In this document: positions 1 to 8,632 of the stretch, piece by piece
Position numbering within the stretch: the stretch's first letter is position 1
Layout of the letters: every line of letters starts with the position of its first letter
Assembly (NCBI GenBank): GCA_023408315.1
Contig: JAEYKI010000015.1
Location: 1 to 64,000 of the forward strand
Direction: 5' to 3'
From: Bacillota bacterium
GTDB taxonomy: Bacteria > Bacillota > Clostridia > Christensenellales > Christensenellaceae
Length of the DNA stretch: 64,000 nt
Translations under genes and position numbers: made by a program
Notes under the pieces: model-generated
The model's database searches: none
What the model was told of the DNA's origin: nothing
Seen by the model: only the letters and a program-made list of their open reading frames with translations

Positions 1-3000
1 AACGGCATCAAAATCGCAAGCGGCGTTACCCTTACCATACGGGACAGCAGCAACCCCTCCACCGGAAAGCTGACTGTGACCAACCATGCAAATAACGTTA
101 TAACCAGCAATAACGGGGCTGGGATCAACACCACCGGCGGCACACTGGTGATTGAAAGCGGCACAGTAATCGCCACCGGCGGCCAGCGTGGCGCAGGCAT
201 CGGCGGCGGTTACTTGGGCGGCGGCGGTACGGTCACGATCAACGGCGGCACGGTAAACGCCACCGGTGGCGACTTCAGCGCAGGCATCGGCGGCGGTTAT
301 TTGGGCGACGGCGGTGCGGTCACGATCAACGGCGGCATGGTGAACGCCAACGGCGGCATGGGCGGCGCGGGCATCGGTGGCGGAAATAGCGGCGGACGCG
401 GCACGCTCACCATCACCGGCGGCTCGGTTCAGGCAAATAACATATCGTACAACAGTGCCGCCGTTCCCAAGGCTTCAGACGGCAGCACCCAGCTTTACCC
501 CGCCACCCTCACGGTAATGGGAGCCGGCACAGCAGTTGCCAATACCGCGCTAGCCGAAACCGGCCACACCATATATACCGGCAGCGGCGTCGTCTGCGCC
601 TACGGTACAAAGGGAGTGAAGACAGACGCCGATGGCAAGGTGCATTTCTGGCTGCCCGCAGCCACCTATTATATTGCCCTGAACGTAGATAGCGTGAGCT
701 ATGCCAACTACAACGTACATGTTGAGGCAGGCAGCGGCGGCACGGCGGAACTTACAGTTATTCCCACCGAGGAAGCGAAGCTGCGCAAGGCGGCGGCGGA
801 CGGCGGCACCTATCAACTTTTGGCGGATTTTGACGGGCAGGCTGGCAGCGAAGCAATCCTTACAGTGGGGCTGCAAATAGCGAACGACTTTACCCTTGAC
901 CTCAACGGCCGCCATCTGGAAATTGCTTTGGACGCCAATACAGGAAGGGGATCCAACGGCATCAAAATCGCAAGCGGCGTTACCCTTACCATACGGGACA
1001 GCAGCAACCCCTCCACAGGAAAGCTGACTGTGAAAAACGGCGTCGACAGTTACATTACTTACAATAATGGCGCGGCGATCAATACCACCGACGGCACACT
1101 TATAATAGAAAGCGGGACGGTAACCACCACCGGCGGCCTGCGTGCCGCGGGCATCGGCGGCGGCTATGCGGGCAATGGCGGCACGGTCATCATTAACGGC
1201 GGCACGGTAATCGCCAACGGCGGCACCAACGCCCCGGGCATCGGCGGCGGCTATGAGGGCGGACGCGGCACCCTCGCCATCACTGGCGGCTCGGTCCGCG
1301 CAAACAACCGGGACCTGATAAGCGCCGCCATTGCCATGAATTCAGACGATAGCGCCCAGCTTTACCCGGCCACCCTCACGGTAATGGGCACCGGCGCGGT
1401 TGCCAATACCGCGCTTGCCGCCACAGGCCACACCATACATACAGGCAGCGGCAGCTACGCCTATGGCACAAAGGGCGTGAACACAGACGCCGATGGCAAG
1501 GTGTATTTCTGGCTGCCTTCGGCCACCTATGCCATTTCCCTAAAAGTGGGCAGCGTGAGCTACGCTAACGATGCCGTACCTATTGAGGCGGGCATTGGTG
1601 GAGGCGCCATGCTGACCCTGATAACGTCCTCATCTCCCATCGGCATTTCACTTTCCGGCACTTCCATTGCAAAGAGTGCCGCTTTGGGCACGGCAATTGG
1701 CACGTTATCCACCACAGATTTGGACGGAGATACGAGCTTTACCTATACGCTGGCAGCCGGTGCGGGAAGCGATGATAACAACCTCTTCACGATCGACGGA
1801 AATACCCTAAAGCTTGACTCCTCGCTGGATTCAGTCACAGGCTCCAGCCTGAGCATCCGCATCAGGACGACAGATGCCTCGAATAACAGCTATGAGGAGG
1901 TATTCGTCATTACGATAATCAACGTTCCCGGTGCACCGATCATCGGAACAGCGGCAGCGGGCGATGGTCAGGCGACCGTCAGCTTTACTGCTCCCACTTC
2001 GAACGGCGGTTCGGCCATTACGGCATATACCGTCACGGCGAGCCCGGGAGGTGTGACAGCGACGGGGTCATCCAGCCCGATCACGGTCACAGGGTTGACC
2101 AACGGTACGGCGTATACCTTCACGGTGACGGCGGCAAACAGTATTGGTGCGGGTGCGGCATCGGCGGCTTCCAACAGCATAACGCCCAACTCATGCCCAT
2201 CCGTTGTCTCGGTCGGCGTACCCGCAAGCGCCACCTACAAAGCAGGGGATAGTCTCGATTTTACGGTGAACTTTGACGAAGCGGTCACTGTCACAGGAAC
2301 ACCAAGGCTTGCTCTGACAGTGGGTATGGATTCCGTCGAGGCCACCTGTGTAAGCGGGTCAGGTACAAGCGCCCTTGTGTTCCGGTATACGGTGGTTGCG
2401 GGTGACACGGACACCAATGGCATTGAGGTGGGCACGTTAACTTTGAATGGCGGCACCATAAAGAACACTTTAGGGAGCGATGCAATGCTCACCCTGAATA
2501 GCGTTGGCAGCACGACGAACGTCCTCGTAGACACGACTGCGCCGACGGTCGCTTCGGTCAACGTACCCGCGAACGGCATCTATAAAGCGGGGAATAATCT
2601 CGACTTTACGGTGAACTTCGACGAAAGAGTGTCTGTCACGGGAACGCCCAAGATTGCGTTGACGGTGGGTCTGAATACCGTCGAGGCCGCCTATATGAGC
2701 GGATCGGGCACAAGTGCACTGACGTTCCGGTATACGGTGGCGGCAGGTCAATTGGATACCGACGGCATTGCGGTGGGGACGCTGACTTTAAACGGCGGCA
2801 GCATAAAGGATTCGGCGGGTAATCCTGCAAACCTGACGCTGAGCAGCGTTGGCAGCACAACAGGAGTCCGCGTGGACAGCGTCGCACCTGCCGCGCCGAC
2901 TATTGCGCTCGCACCGGCGTCCGATTCGGGCGCGAGCAGCGCCGATGGCATCACGAACGACAATACACCGACGTTCACCGGCACCGCAGAGGAAGGGAGT

Positions 3001-4599
3001 ACGATTGCCTTATATCAGGGAGGTACGCCCATCGGTACGGCAACCGCAGATAGTTTTGGAAACTGGTCCATTACAATAACGTCTTCTTTGAGCGATGGGA
3101 CGTATGCCATGACCGCGATCGCCACGGACCCGGCGGGTAACGTGAGCTCCGCATCCACAACGCTGATCCTCGTGGTGGATACGCAGGCGGATATTGTGAG
3201 CGTGTCTCCGGCAGACGGGGCTGTGAATGTGGCGGTCAACGGCAGAATTGCCGTCACCTTTGACGCGGCGATGGATGTGACGGGCCTCGTGAAGATCAAC
3301 GGCTCCGCTTTGACCGGTGGAACATGGAACGCGGGGAAAACCGTGTATACTGTGTCGTATTCTAATCTGACGCATAACCAAAGCTTCACGCTGGACATTA
3401 TCGGCTTTAAGGATACGGCAGGCAACGAGGTGGCAAGTCAGAACATCACCTTTACAACGACCTCCGACAGTGCCGCACCCGCCGTCGCCTCTCTTTCGCC
3501 CAATGGTTTGGATGTGCCGATCAGCACCAACCGGTTGGCGGTTACGTTTGATGAGGCAATGGACACCGCGACGGGAACGGCAGCGCTGAGCGGCAGCGCG
3601 GCCTTGGCTTCTCCGCAATGGAGCAGCGATCACAAAACGGTCGCCTATATAATGTCTGATCTTAGCTATGGCACGACATATATGCTGGCGCTGACCGGCT
3701 TTAGGGATACAGCAGGTAATGAGATGGCTGCCAACACCAGCTTTGGATTCGCTACGGAAGCCGCGCCGGCCTACACCATTACGGCTTCGGCGGGAATCGG
3801 CGGCAGCATCAGCCCGAGCGGGGCAGTCAGCGTGACGCAGAACGGCAGTCAGACCTTTACTATCACGCCAGATACGAATTACAGCATTGCTTCCGTTACA
3901 GTGGATGGCATTGAAAAGGGGGCGATATCCGCCTATACCTTCAGCAATGTGACGGCAGGACATACGATCACTGCAACTTTTTCGACCAATTATGTGGAAG
4001 ATCAGTACATTGTGGATGATGGCAATAACGTAACAGTTGACCTCACCAAGGGCTCCAGCACTCTGTCGGCCGAGCAGATGAATCGGCTCATTTCACTCAA
4101 TCAGGATCATCCAATTATCATGAGCGGTAACGGGTACACCGTCACCTTCCCTCGGGGCAGTATGGCCTCCGATGGAAGCGGCGACCTGGACCTGGGCATT
4201 CAATTTAACGTGGGGTCGTATTACGCAACCATCAAAGAACAAACTGGCGACGACCTTGTACTGATGCTGGATTTCAATCACAGCGGCGCACTGCCGGGAG
4301 AGGCACAGATTCGCATCTTTGTGGGCAATCAGTACGCGGCAGAAACGCTGCACTACGATTACTACAACCCACAGACCGGCAAGCTTGAGTTTATGCAGTC
4401 AGTTACCGTGGGTTCGGACGGTTATGTGACAGTTAAACAGAGCCATTGCTCATCGTATGCGCTGACTATGTACGATGCGGACAACGTTCCAGAGACCGGT
4501 GACAATAGTGCTCCATGGATATGGTGGCTGCTGTGTAGTCTCTCTGTGGCAGGTGTCATTACACTGACTTTATGGAGAAGACAGAAGAAAGCCTGCTAA
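1..4599 (+). CDS. Sortase-anchored multidomain surface protein (5' end outside window)
   Basis: The frame is open from base 1, so the gene starts upstream; a GTG at 76 lies inside the same repeat and is not the real start. Order along the DNA: glycine-rich beta-helix-like repeats rich in 'INGGTV' and 'GAGIGGG' (1-1620), a cadherin-like segment (1630-1920), a fibronectin type III-like domain (1927-2190), two similar Ig-like repeats (about 2205-2535 and 2550-2880), a further Ig-like domain with 'NDNTPTFTGTA' (2890-3180), two SbsA-type Ig-like domains (3187-3465, 3475-3760) and an 'ITASAGIGGSISPSG' repeat (3770-3990). The C-terminus has a VPETG sortase signal (4486), one membrane helix and an RRQKK tail. 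Likely a wall-anchored adhesin or matrix protein; its ligand is unknown. A sortase fragment follows 60 bp downstream. Confidence 0.85.
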   Translation, partial: NGIKIASGVTLTIRDSSNPSTGKLTVTNHANNVITSNNGAGINTTGGTLVIESGTVIATGGQRGAGIGGGYLGGGGTVTINGGTVNATGGDFSAGIGGGYLGDGGAVTINGGMVNANGGMGGAGIGGGNSGGRGTLTITGGSVQANNISYNSAAVPKASDGSTQLYPATLTVMGAGTAVANTALAETGHTIYTGSGVVCAYGTKGVKTDADGKVHFWLPAATYYIALNVDSVSYANYNVHVEAGSGGTAELTVIPTEEAKLRKAAADGGTYQLLADFDGQAGSEAILTVGLQIANDFTLDLNGRHLEIALDANTGRGSNGIKIASGVTLTIRDSSNPSTGKLTVKNGVDSYITYNNGAAINTTDGTLIIESGTVTTTGGLRAAGIGGGYAGNGGTVIINGGTVIANGGTNAPGIGGGYEGGRGTLAITGGSVRANNRDLISAAIAMNSDDSAQLYPATLTVMGTGAVANTALAATGHTIHTGSGSYAYGTKGVNTDADGKVYFWLPSATYAISLKVGSVSYANDAVPIEAGIGGGAMLTLITSSSPIGISLSGTSIAKSAALGTAIGTLSTTDLDGDTSFTYTLAAGAGSDDNNLFTIDGNTLKLDSSLDSVTGSSLSIRIRTTDASNNSYEEVFVITIINVPGAPIIGTAAAGDGQATVSFTAPTSNGGSAITAYTVTASPGGVTATGSSSPITVTGLTNGTAYTFTVTAANSIGAGAASAASNSITPNSCPSVVSVGVPASATYKAGDSLDFTVNFDEAVTVTGTPRLALTVGMDSVEATCVSGSGTSALVFRYTVVAGDTDTNGIEVGTLTLNGGTIKNTLGSDAMLTLNSVGSTTNVLVDTTAPTVASVNVPANGIYKAGNNLDFTVNFDERVSVTGTPKIALTVGLNTVEAAYMSGSGTSALTFRYTVAAGQLDTDGIAVGTLTLNGGSIKDSAGNPANLTLSSVGSTTGVRVDSVAPAAPTIALAPASDSGASSADGITNDNTPTFTGTAEEGSTIALYQGGTPIGTATADSFGNWSITITSSLSDGTYAMTAIATDPAGNVSSASTTLILVVDTQADIVSVSPADGAVNVAVNGRIAVTFDAAMDVTGLVKINGSALTGGTWNAGKTVYTVSYSNLTHNQSFTLDIIGFKDTAGNEVASQNITFTTTSDSAAPAVASLSPNGLDVPISTNRLAVTFDEAMDTATGTAALSGSAALASPQWSSDHKTVAYIMSDLSYGTTYMLALTGFRDTAGNEMAANTSFGFATEAAPAYTITASAGIGGSISPSGAVSVTQNGSQTFTITPDTNYSIASVTVDGIEKGAISAYTFSNVTAGHTITATFSTNYVEDQYIVDDGNNVTVDLTKGSSTLSAEQMNRLISLNQDHPIIMSGNGYTVTFPRGSMASDGSGDLDLGIQFNVGSYYATIKEQTGDDLVLMLDFNHSGALPGEAQIRIFVGNQYAAETLHYDYYNPQTGKLEFMQSVTVGSDGYVTVKQSHCSSYALTMYDADNVPETGDNSAPWIWWLLCSLSVAGVITLTLWRRQKKAC
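955..1030 (+). repeat. Direct repeat of the first bases of the window inside the surface protein gene
   Basis: Bases 955-1030 nearly repeat bases 1-76, giving a period of about 954 bp within the glycine-rich region. Both copies encode the same protein segment (NGIKIASGVTLTIRDSS...). The first unit holds an extra copy of the short glycine-rich block. This points to recent internal duplication and makes assembly across the 5' part uncertain. Confidence 0.85.
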
Positions 4600-4660
4600 T
4601 ATGGTTGAGGAAAGCGGGTATAATTTTCAGCCTGCTTTCCTGTCTATACGGTGAAGTAGT

Positions 4661-4960
4661 ATGATCAATATCAGAAAAGACACTCTCAAGAAAATGAAGC
4701 CGAAGCTGAAAGGTATGGTCCACAGGCTGTTTGCTCGCCACGCTCTATTGGTTCTTTGTCTGGCAGTATTTGTGGTATCTGCATATATGCTGATTTCATA
4801 CTATGCGCAGGGAAGCAGAGAAGAAAGCGCGTTTCAAAAGCTGGCGGCTATTATCGCTGAACGACGGTTGACCCCTTTGTATAGGGTGGATCAGATATCA
4901 GCCGTCTTTTTTGATTCAAACTCTTTTGTAATGAGGGTTTCAGGGATTCTTGATTTTTAA
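4661..4960 (+). pseudogene. Truncated sortase (N-terminal fragment)
   Basis: The 99-residue product has a basic start, one membrane helix (about residues 28-48) and a following 'FQKLAAIIAE' stretch, a layout that fits the N-terminus of a class B-like sortase. It sits 60 bp after a gene whose product carries a VPETG sorting signal. It stops before any catalytic TLxTC region, and the DNA just downstream holds an IS3-type relic. I read it as a sortase gene cut by an insertion and deletion. The assignment rests on context and topology more than on motifs; a short membrane protein is the alternative. Confidence 0.5.
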
Positions 4961-5052
4961 GATATAATTGGACACCAACATACAAAAATTAAAATCTAAG
5001 CAATGAAAAATCGAAAAATAGGGCTTTTGAACCCCGCTGTCTGATGTCGTTC

Positions 5053-5288
5053 CTAGTTTTTACGATCATAAAATAAGCGCTCATAGGCGTTTGGCGTCTT
5101 ATTATTTAGTGTGGAATGTGGACGATATGTATTATATGATTCGATAAAGCCATCAATACCTTTTTTAAATTCGCCTACCGAACGGTAATTTGTTCGATAC
5201 AGTTCTTCATTTTTCATATTATTAAAAAATGATTCCATAACGGCGTTATAAAGTTTTCTTTTTCTTGTTCTGTATAATGTCTAGCCAT
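5053..5288 (-). pseudogene. IS3-family transposase relic with internal deletion
   Basis: The minus strand encodes a C-terminal IS3-type integrase end, with 'NAVMESFFNNMKNEELY' carrying the last catalytic Glu and 'YNTYRPHSTLNNKTPNAYE'. In another frame just upstream lies an OrfA-like start, 'MARHYTEQEKE' (ATG at 5288). The two are fused across a frame change, so the middle of the element, including the other two catalytic Asp residues, is gone. It lies next to the truncated sortase and probably explains that truncation. It belongs to a different IS3 subgroup from the copy at 13 kb. Confidence 0.7.
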
Positions 5289-5544
5289 AATAAATCTTTT
5301 CTTTATAACGTAGTAGCAATTAAAGATTATATAGACAAGACAGGGATTCATCAAGCGATTTTTCCTTGGGTATGTTACTGTATTATTCATAAAATCGATA
5401 CTAATTGAACGGCGCAAGCTAAAAATTGGAATCCTTATATTTACAATATATACAATAAAATATATAATATTATAATATTGATAACTTTTTTGTCGCTATA
5501 AAGAAGAAATCGCTTGGGTTCAAAAATGGAAGGTTAGCGAAGAT
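5289..5544. other. AT-rich gap before the ABC exporter
   Basis: No coding sequence, RNA gene or clear promoter could be supported here. The stretch is very AT-rich around 5440-5490. It probably includes leftover flank of the insertion and the promoter region of the ABC operon. Confidence 0.4.
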
Positions 5545-6336
5545 TTGAGACCATATCTTTATATAGCAAAAATAAAGATTTTATCTGTTCTTTCATATCG
5601 CTTTGACGTTATTTCTTCCGTTATAATTCAAGGCCTTATCGTTATTGCCACGTCCTTTTTCTGGATGGCTGTTTATGGCGACCGGCAGTCCGCGCTGGGT
5701 GTGACCAAAGACCAGATGCTCACGTATACAATCATATCGGCGCTGCTGGCGTGTATATTCACCGCAAACGTGGAGGAGAGGGTAATACAAAGCGTCAGAA
5801 AAGGCAGCGTGGCTTTGGATATGTTAAAGCCGGTGAGCGTCTTCGGTATGTATCTGGCGGAAGATATAGGCGCGATAGTGATCGCTTTCTGTCAAAACGC
5901 AGTTCCGCTCCTGCTGATTTCATCCCTTCTGATACAGGTGCCCGCTCCATCGTCCGGCGTCAATTTTCTGTTATTTTTACTCAGTGCCGCCTTAAGCTTT
6001 CTGATCAACTGGCTGGTAACAGCTTGCTTTTCTATGTTGTCGTTTGTTGTGATCAGTATGAATCCGCTGCGGCAGATCAAGAACGTCCTGATTCGGATAC
6101 TTTCAGGAAGCATTATCCCGTTATGGTTTTTTCCCCAAAGTCTTCAGAACGTACTGGGATTTCTGCCTTTTATATACATCTACCAGCTGCCGCTCAGCAT
6201 CTATATCGGAAAGCTGGGATTCCAGGATATATTGATGCAGATGGGACTGCAACTGGCTTGGCTGCTGGCGTTATATGTGATCTTCAGAATGATACAGAAA
6301 AAAGTATTCTCCAATGTCCTGATACAGGGAGGCTGA
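5545..6336 (+). CDS. ABC-2 type transporter permease (first of pair)
   Basis: A 263-residue membrane protein with about six hydrophobic segments and no binding-protein features. It resembles the ABC-2 permeases that occur as a trio with a second permease and an ATPase (the COG4586/4587/3694 arrangement). The 'ERVIQSVRKGSVALDMLKPV' segment is typical of the cytoplasmic coupling region in this group. The start is a TTG. The stop lies 4 bp before the next gene, so the three genes form one operon. Such trios probably export an unknown substrate; nothing here identifies it. Confidence 0.8.
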   Translation: MRPYLYIAKIKILSVLSYRFDVISSVIIQGLIVIATSFFWMAVYGDRQSALGVTKDQMLTYTIISALLACIFTANVEERVIQSVRKGSVALDMLKPVSVFGMYLAEDIGAIVIAFCQNAVPLLLISSLLIQVPAPSSGVNFLLFLLSAALSFLINWLVTACFSMLSFVVISMNPLRQIKNVLIRILSGSIIPLWFFPQSLQNVLGFLPFIYIYQLPLSIYIGKLGFQDILMQMGLQLAWLLALYVIFRMIQKKVFSNVLIQGG

Positions 6337-6340
6337 TAAC

Positions 6341-7153
6341 TTGATATCCGGTATTAAGCATTATTTTTCGGTTGCGGCCTTTCTGTGCAAGATGTCGATC
6401 CAAAGGACCCTGGAATACCCGGCCGAACTGATCGGGTGGCTTTTTGCAAATCCGATCCAGTTTATACTGGGTTTTACGACCATTCAGTTCGTGATATCGG
6501 AATTTGGCACCATAAGCGGTTGGACGTTCGGAGAGCTGGCGTTTTTATACGGGCTTGCCATACTGAGCTACGGAATATCGGTCATCCTTTTTGTTCAGAC
6601 ATGGTTTATGGGAAGCCTGATATTGGACGGCGAATTCGATATTTTTATGCTGCGGCCTATGAACGTGCTGTTTCAATTCTTCTTTCTGATTTTCAACGTA
6701 TATGGGATCACCGATTTTTTACCGGGCGTCGCCATTTTTATATACGGATGCTCGCAGGTCCACTTTATCTGGTCGCCTGTTAATATACTGATGCTGATAG
6801 CGGTAGTGATCGGCGCAACGCTTATTCGCGGCGCTCTATACCTGCTCACCGGTTCAATCGCTTTCTGGTCAAAAAGCCGCAGCAGCTTTACTATGATGAA
6901 TCTGACAATATTTGACCAAACGACAAAGTATCCTTTGTCCATCTATCCAAGGGCTATACAGGCCATTTTTACGTTTGTGATTCCTATGGGGTTTGTAAGC
7001 TTTTATCCGGCAAGCGACTTTCTTGATAAAAGCAGCGGGTTTATTTTTCCCGGCGGGGCCTGGATCACGCTGCCGGTGGGTATTATCGCATTCTGGATCA
7101 CCACACGGGTATTCCGCAGGGGGCTCGCGAATTACGAGAGCGCCGGGACATAA
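6341..7153 (+). CDS. ABC-2 type transporter permease (second of pair)
   Basis: A 270-residue polytopic membrane protein with about six membrane segments. It carries the 'GELAFLYGLAILSYGI' and 'GEFDIFMLRPMNVLFQ' blocks seen in the partner permease of ABC-2 trios; the latter is the counterpart of 'GSVALDMLKPVSV' in the preceding gene. It starts with TTG 4 bp after that gene's stop. It likely forms a heterodimeric membrane channel with the upstream permease, driven by the ATPase encoded next. The substrate is unknown. Confidence 0.8.
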   Translation: MISGIKHYFSVAAFLCKMSIQRTLEYPAELIGWLFANPIQFILGFTTIQFVISEFGTISGWTFGELAFLYGLAILSYGISVILFVQTWFMGSLILDGEFDIFMLRPMNVLFQFFFLIFNVYGITDFLPGVAIFIYGCSQVHFIWSPVNILMLIAVVIGATLIRGALYLLTGSIAFWSKSRSSFTMMNLTIFDQTTKYPLSIYPRAIQAIFTFVIPMGFVSFYPASDFLDKSSGFIFPGGAWITLPVGIIAFWITTRVFRRGLANYESAGT

Positions 7154-7203
7154 AATCCTTGGTATATAAAAGGACCGTATTCGTAAAAAAGGGGGAAATC
7201 TTT

Positions 7204-8178
7204 TTGGCTTTAATAGAAGTAAATCATCTGGTGAAAAACTTTAAGGTCTCAGAAAAAGAAAAAGGGCTCAAAGGCGCGCTAAAAAGCATTGTGCACAGAC
7301 AAATAAAGATCGTGAGGGCCGTTGATGATATCAGCTTCACTATAGATAAAGGGGAAATTGTCGCATATATCGGGCCTAACGGGGCGGGCAAAAGCACCAC
7401 CGTAAAGATGCTTTCGGGCATCTTGACCCCTACTTCGGGCGATATTTTAATTGACGGTCTGTCTCCGCAGAAGAACAGAAAACAGGTGGTCAGGAATCTG
7501 GGCGTTGTTTTCGGGCAGAGAAGCCAGCTGAATTGGGATCTGCGGCTGGGGGAAAGCTATGAATTGCTTAAGAGGATCTATCAGATCGATAACGCACAAT
7601 TTAAGCAGAACCTGGAAACCATGAATGAGATCCTGGAAATCAATAAGATCATAAATACGCCGGTGCGCCAGTTATCGCTCGGGCAGAGGATGAGAGGCGA
7701 TCTTGCGGCGGCCATGCTGCATTCTCCCCCGATCCTTTTTTTGGATGAACCGACCATCGGGCTGGATGTAGAGGCAAAGTATTCGATCCGGAAGTTTATA
7801 AAAGAAATCAATTCTTCAAAGGGAACGACCGTCATTTTGACTACCCATGATCTGGGAGATATCCAGGCGCTGTGCTCCCGCCTGATAATCATCAATAAAG
7901 GCGTTATTATAGAAGATGGTTCGCTGAAAGATTTAATCGATCGTATCGCGCCATACCGGCATCTCATTGTGGAGTTTTATGAGGAGCAGAATGACATTAC
8001 TCATCCGCTGGCAGAGATCGTTGAAAGGGAAGGCGCAAGGATTGTATATCGCTTTGAAAAAGCAAAAATAACTGCATCAAAATTAATTGAAGACATATCA
8101 AATCAGGCACGTATTAAGGACATACGCCTCGACGAAGCAAAGATTGACGATATCATACGCGCGGTATACAAAAGATAA
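7204..8178 (+). CDS. ABC transporter ATP-binding protein
   Basis: ATPase of the ABC-2 exporter. Visible motifs are Walker A (GPNGAGKST), the signature region (LSLGQRMRGDLA, a variant of LSGGQ), Walker B (ILFLDEPTIGLD) and the H-loop (TTHDLGD). The C-terminal about 90 residues form the extra domain usual in the COG4586 group. I chose the TTG at 7204 because GGGGGA lies about 7 bases upstream and the product then begins LALIEVNHLVK; an in-frame TTG at 7159 would add 15 unlikely residues. It is co-transcribed with the two permeases. Confidence 0.85.
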   Translation: MALIEVNHLVKNFKVSEKEKGLKGALKSIVHRQIKIVRAVDDISFTIDKGEIVAYIGPNGAGKSTTVKMLSGILTPTSGDILIDGLSPQKNRKQVVRNLGVVFGQRSQLNWDLRLGESYELLKRIYQIDNAQFKQNLETMNEILEINKIINTPVRQLSLGQRMRGDLAAAMLHSPPILFLDEPTIGLDVEAKYSIRKFIKEINSSKGTTVILTTHDLGDIQALCSRLIIINKGVIIEDGSLKDLIDRIAPYRHLIVEFYEEQNDITHPLAEIVEREGARIVYRFEKAKITASKLIEDISNQARIKDIRLDEAKIDDIIRAVYKR

Positions 8179-8244
8179 CAGAAAACTTAAATCATGATGA
8201 AGTAGTATGTTGTGCAAGTATGCAGAGGGCTAATTATATACTTG

Positions 8245-8535
8245 ATGGAATTGTATGAGGGGTATACTCTTATCGTAATGTTTATAAATGGCTTTAATAA
8301 AGGGAATATTGATCGAAAATATTAAAAAAAATGTCTACTAATATTTTAAAGATTGATTCAACTAAAATATCCAATAGTTTAGGCGGTTTGGTCAGCTAAA
8401 TATAAAAAACTATTATTTATAGGCTTTATACAGCTCTATTCGTGAAATTTTAGGTGTTAGAGGTAGTATGAGGATTTGATTGCTAGGTGAGCTGTTTAGA
8501 AACAGAGGTAAAGTCAGACTCCCCTCGCCTCCATA
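8245..8535 (+). repeat. Dispersed AT-rich repeat, copy A
   Basis: It shares long blocks with copies at about 12.69-12.96 and 22.3-22.57 kb: a 'cctttaataaagg'-like start, 'aaaatgtctactaatatttt', then 'gaaattttagg' and 'gaggtaatatgag'. It ends in 'gactcccctcgcctcca', which resembles the T-arm and acceptor end of a tmRNA or tRNA. It has no open frame of note. The gap 8179-8632 holds only this repeat and the following terminator. Confidence 0.65.
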
Positions 8536-8541
8536 AATTGG

Positions 8542-8605
8542 AAAATGCGGCTGATAGTCTGTGATCACCTTTGTACAGGGTGAACAGATTATCGGCCGCA
8601 TTTTT
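8542..8605 (-). terminator. Terminator of the ankyrin lipoprotein gene
   Basis: A long, nearly complete inverted repeat: AAAATGCGGC pairs with GCCGCATTTT, with further pairing inward. A T-run is present on both strands, so it could act in both directions. It lies just after the stop of the minus-strand ankyrin gene. Confidence 0.75.
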
Positions 8606-8632
8606 ATCAGGCGCATTTATAAAACGTTTGTT

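Noticed and set aside
2235..3963. Long open frames antisense to the surface protein gene
   Set aside because: They reflect the codon bias of the real gene, lack ribosome sites and have no recognisable domains.
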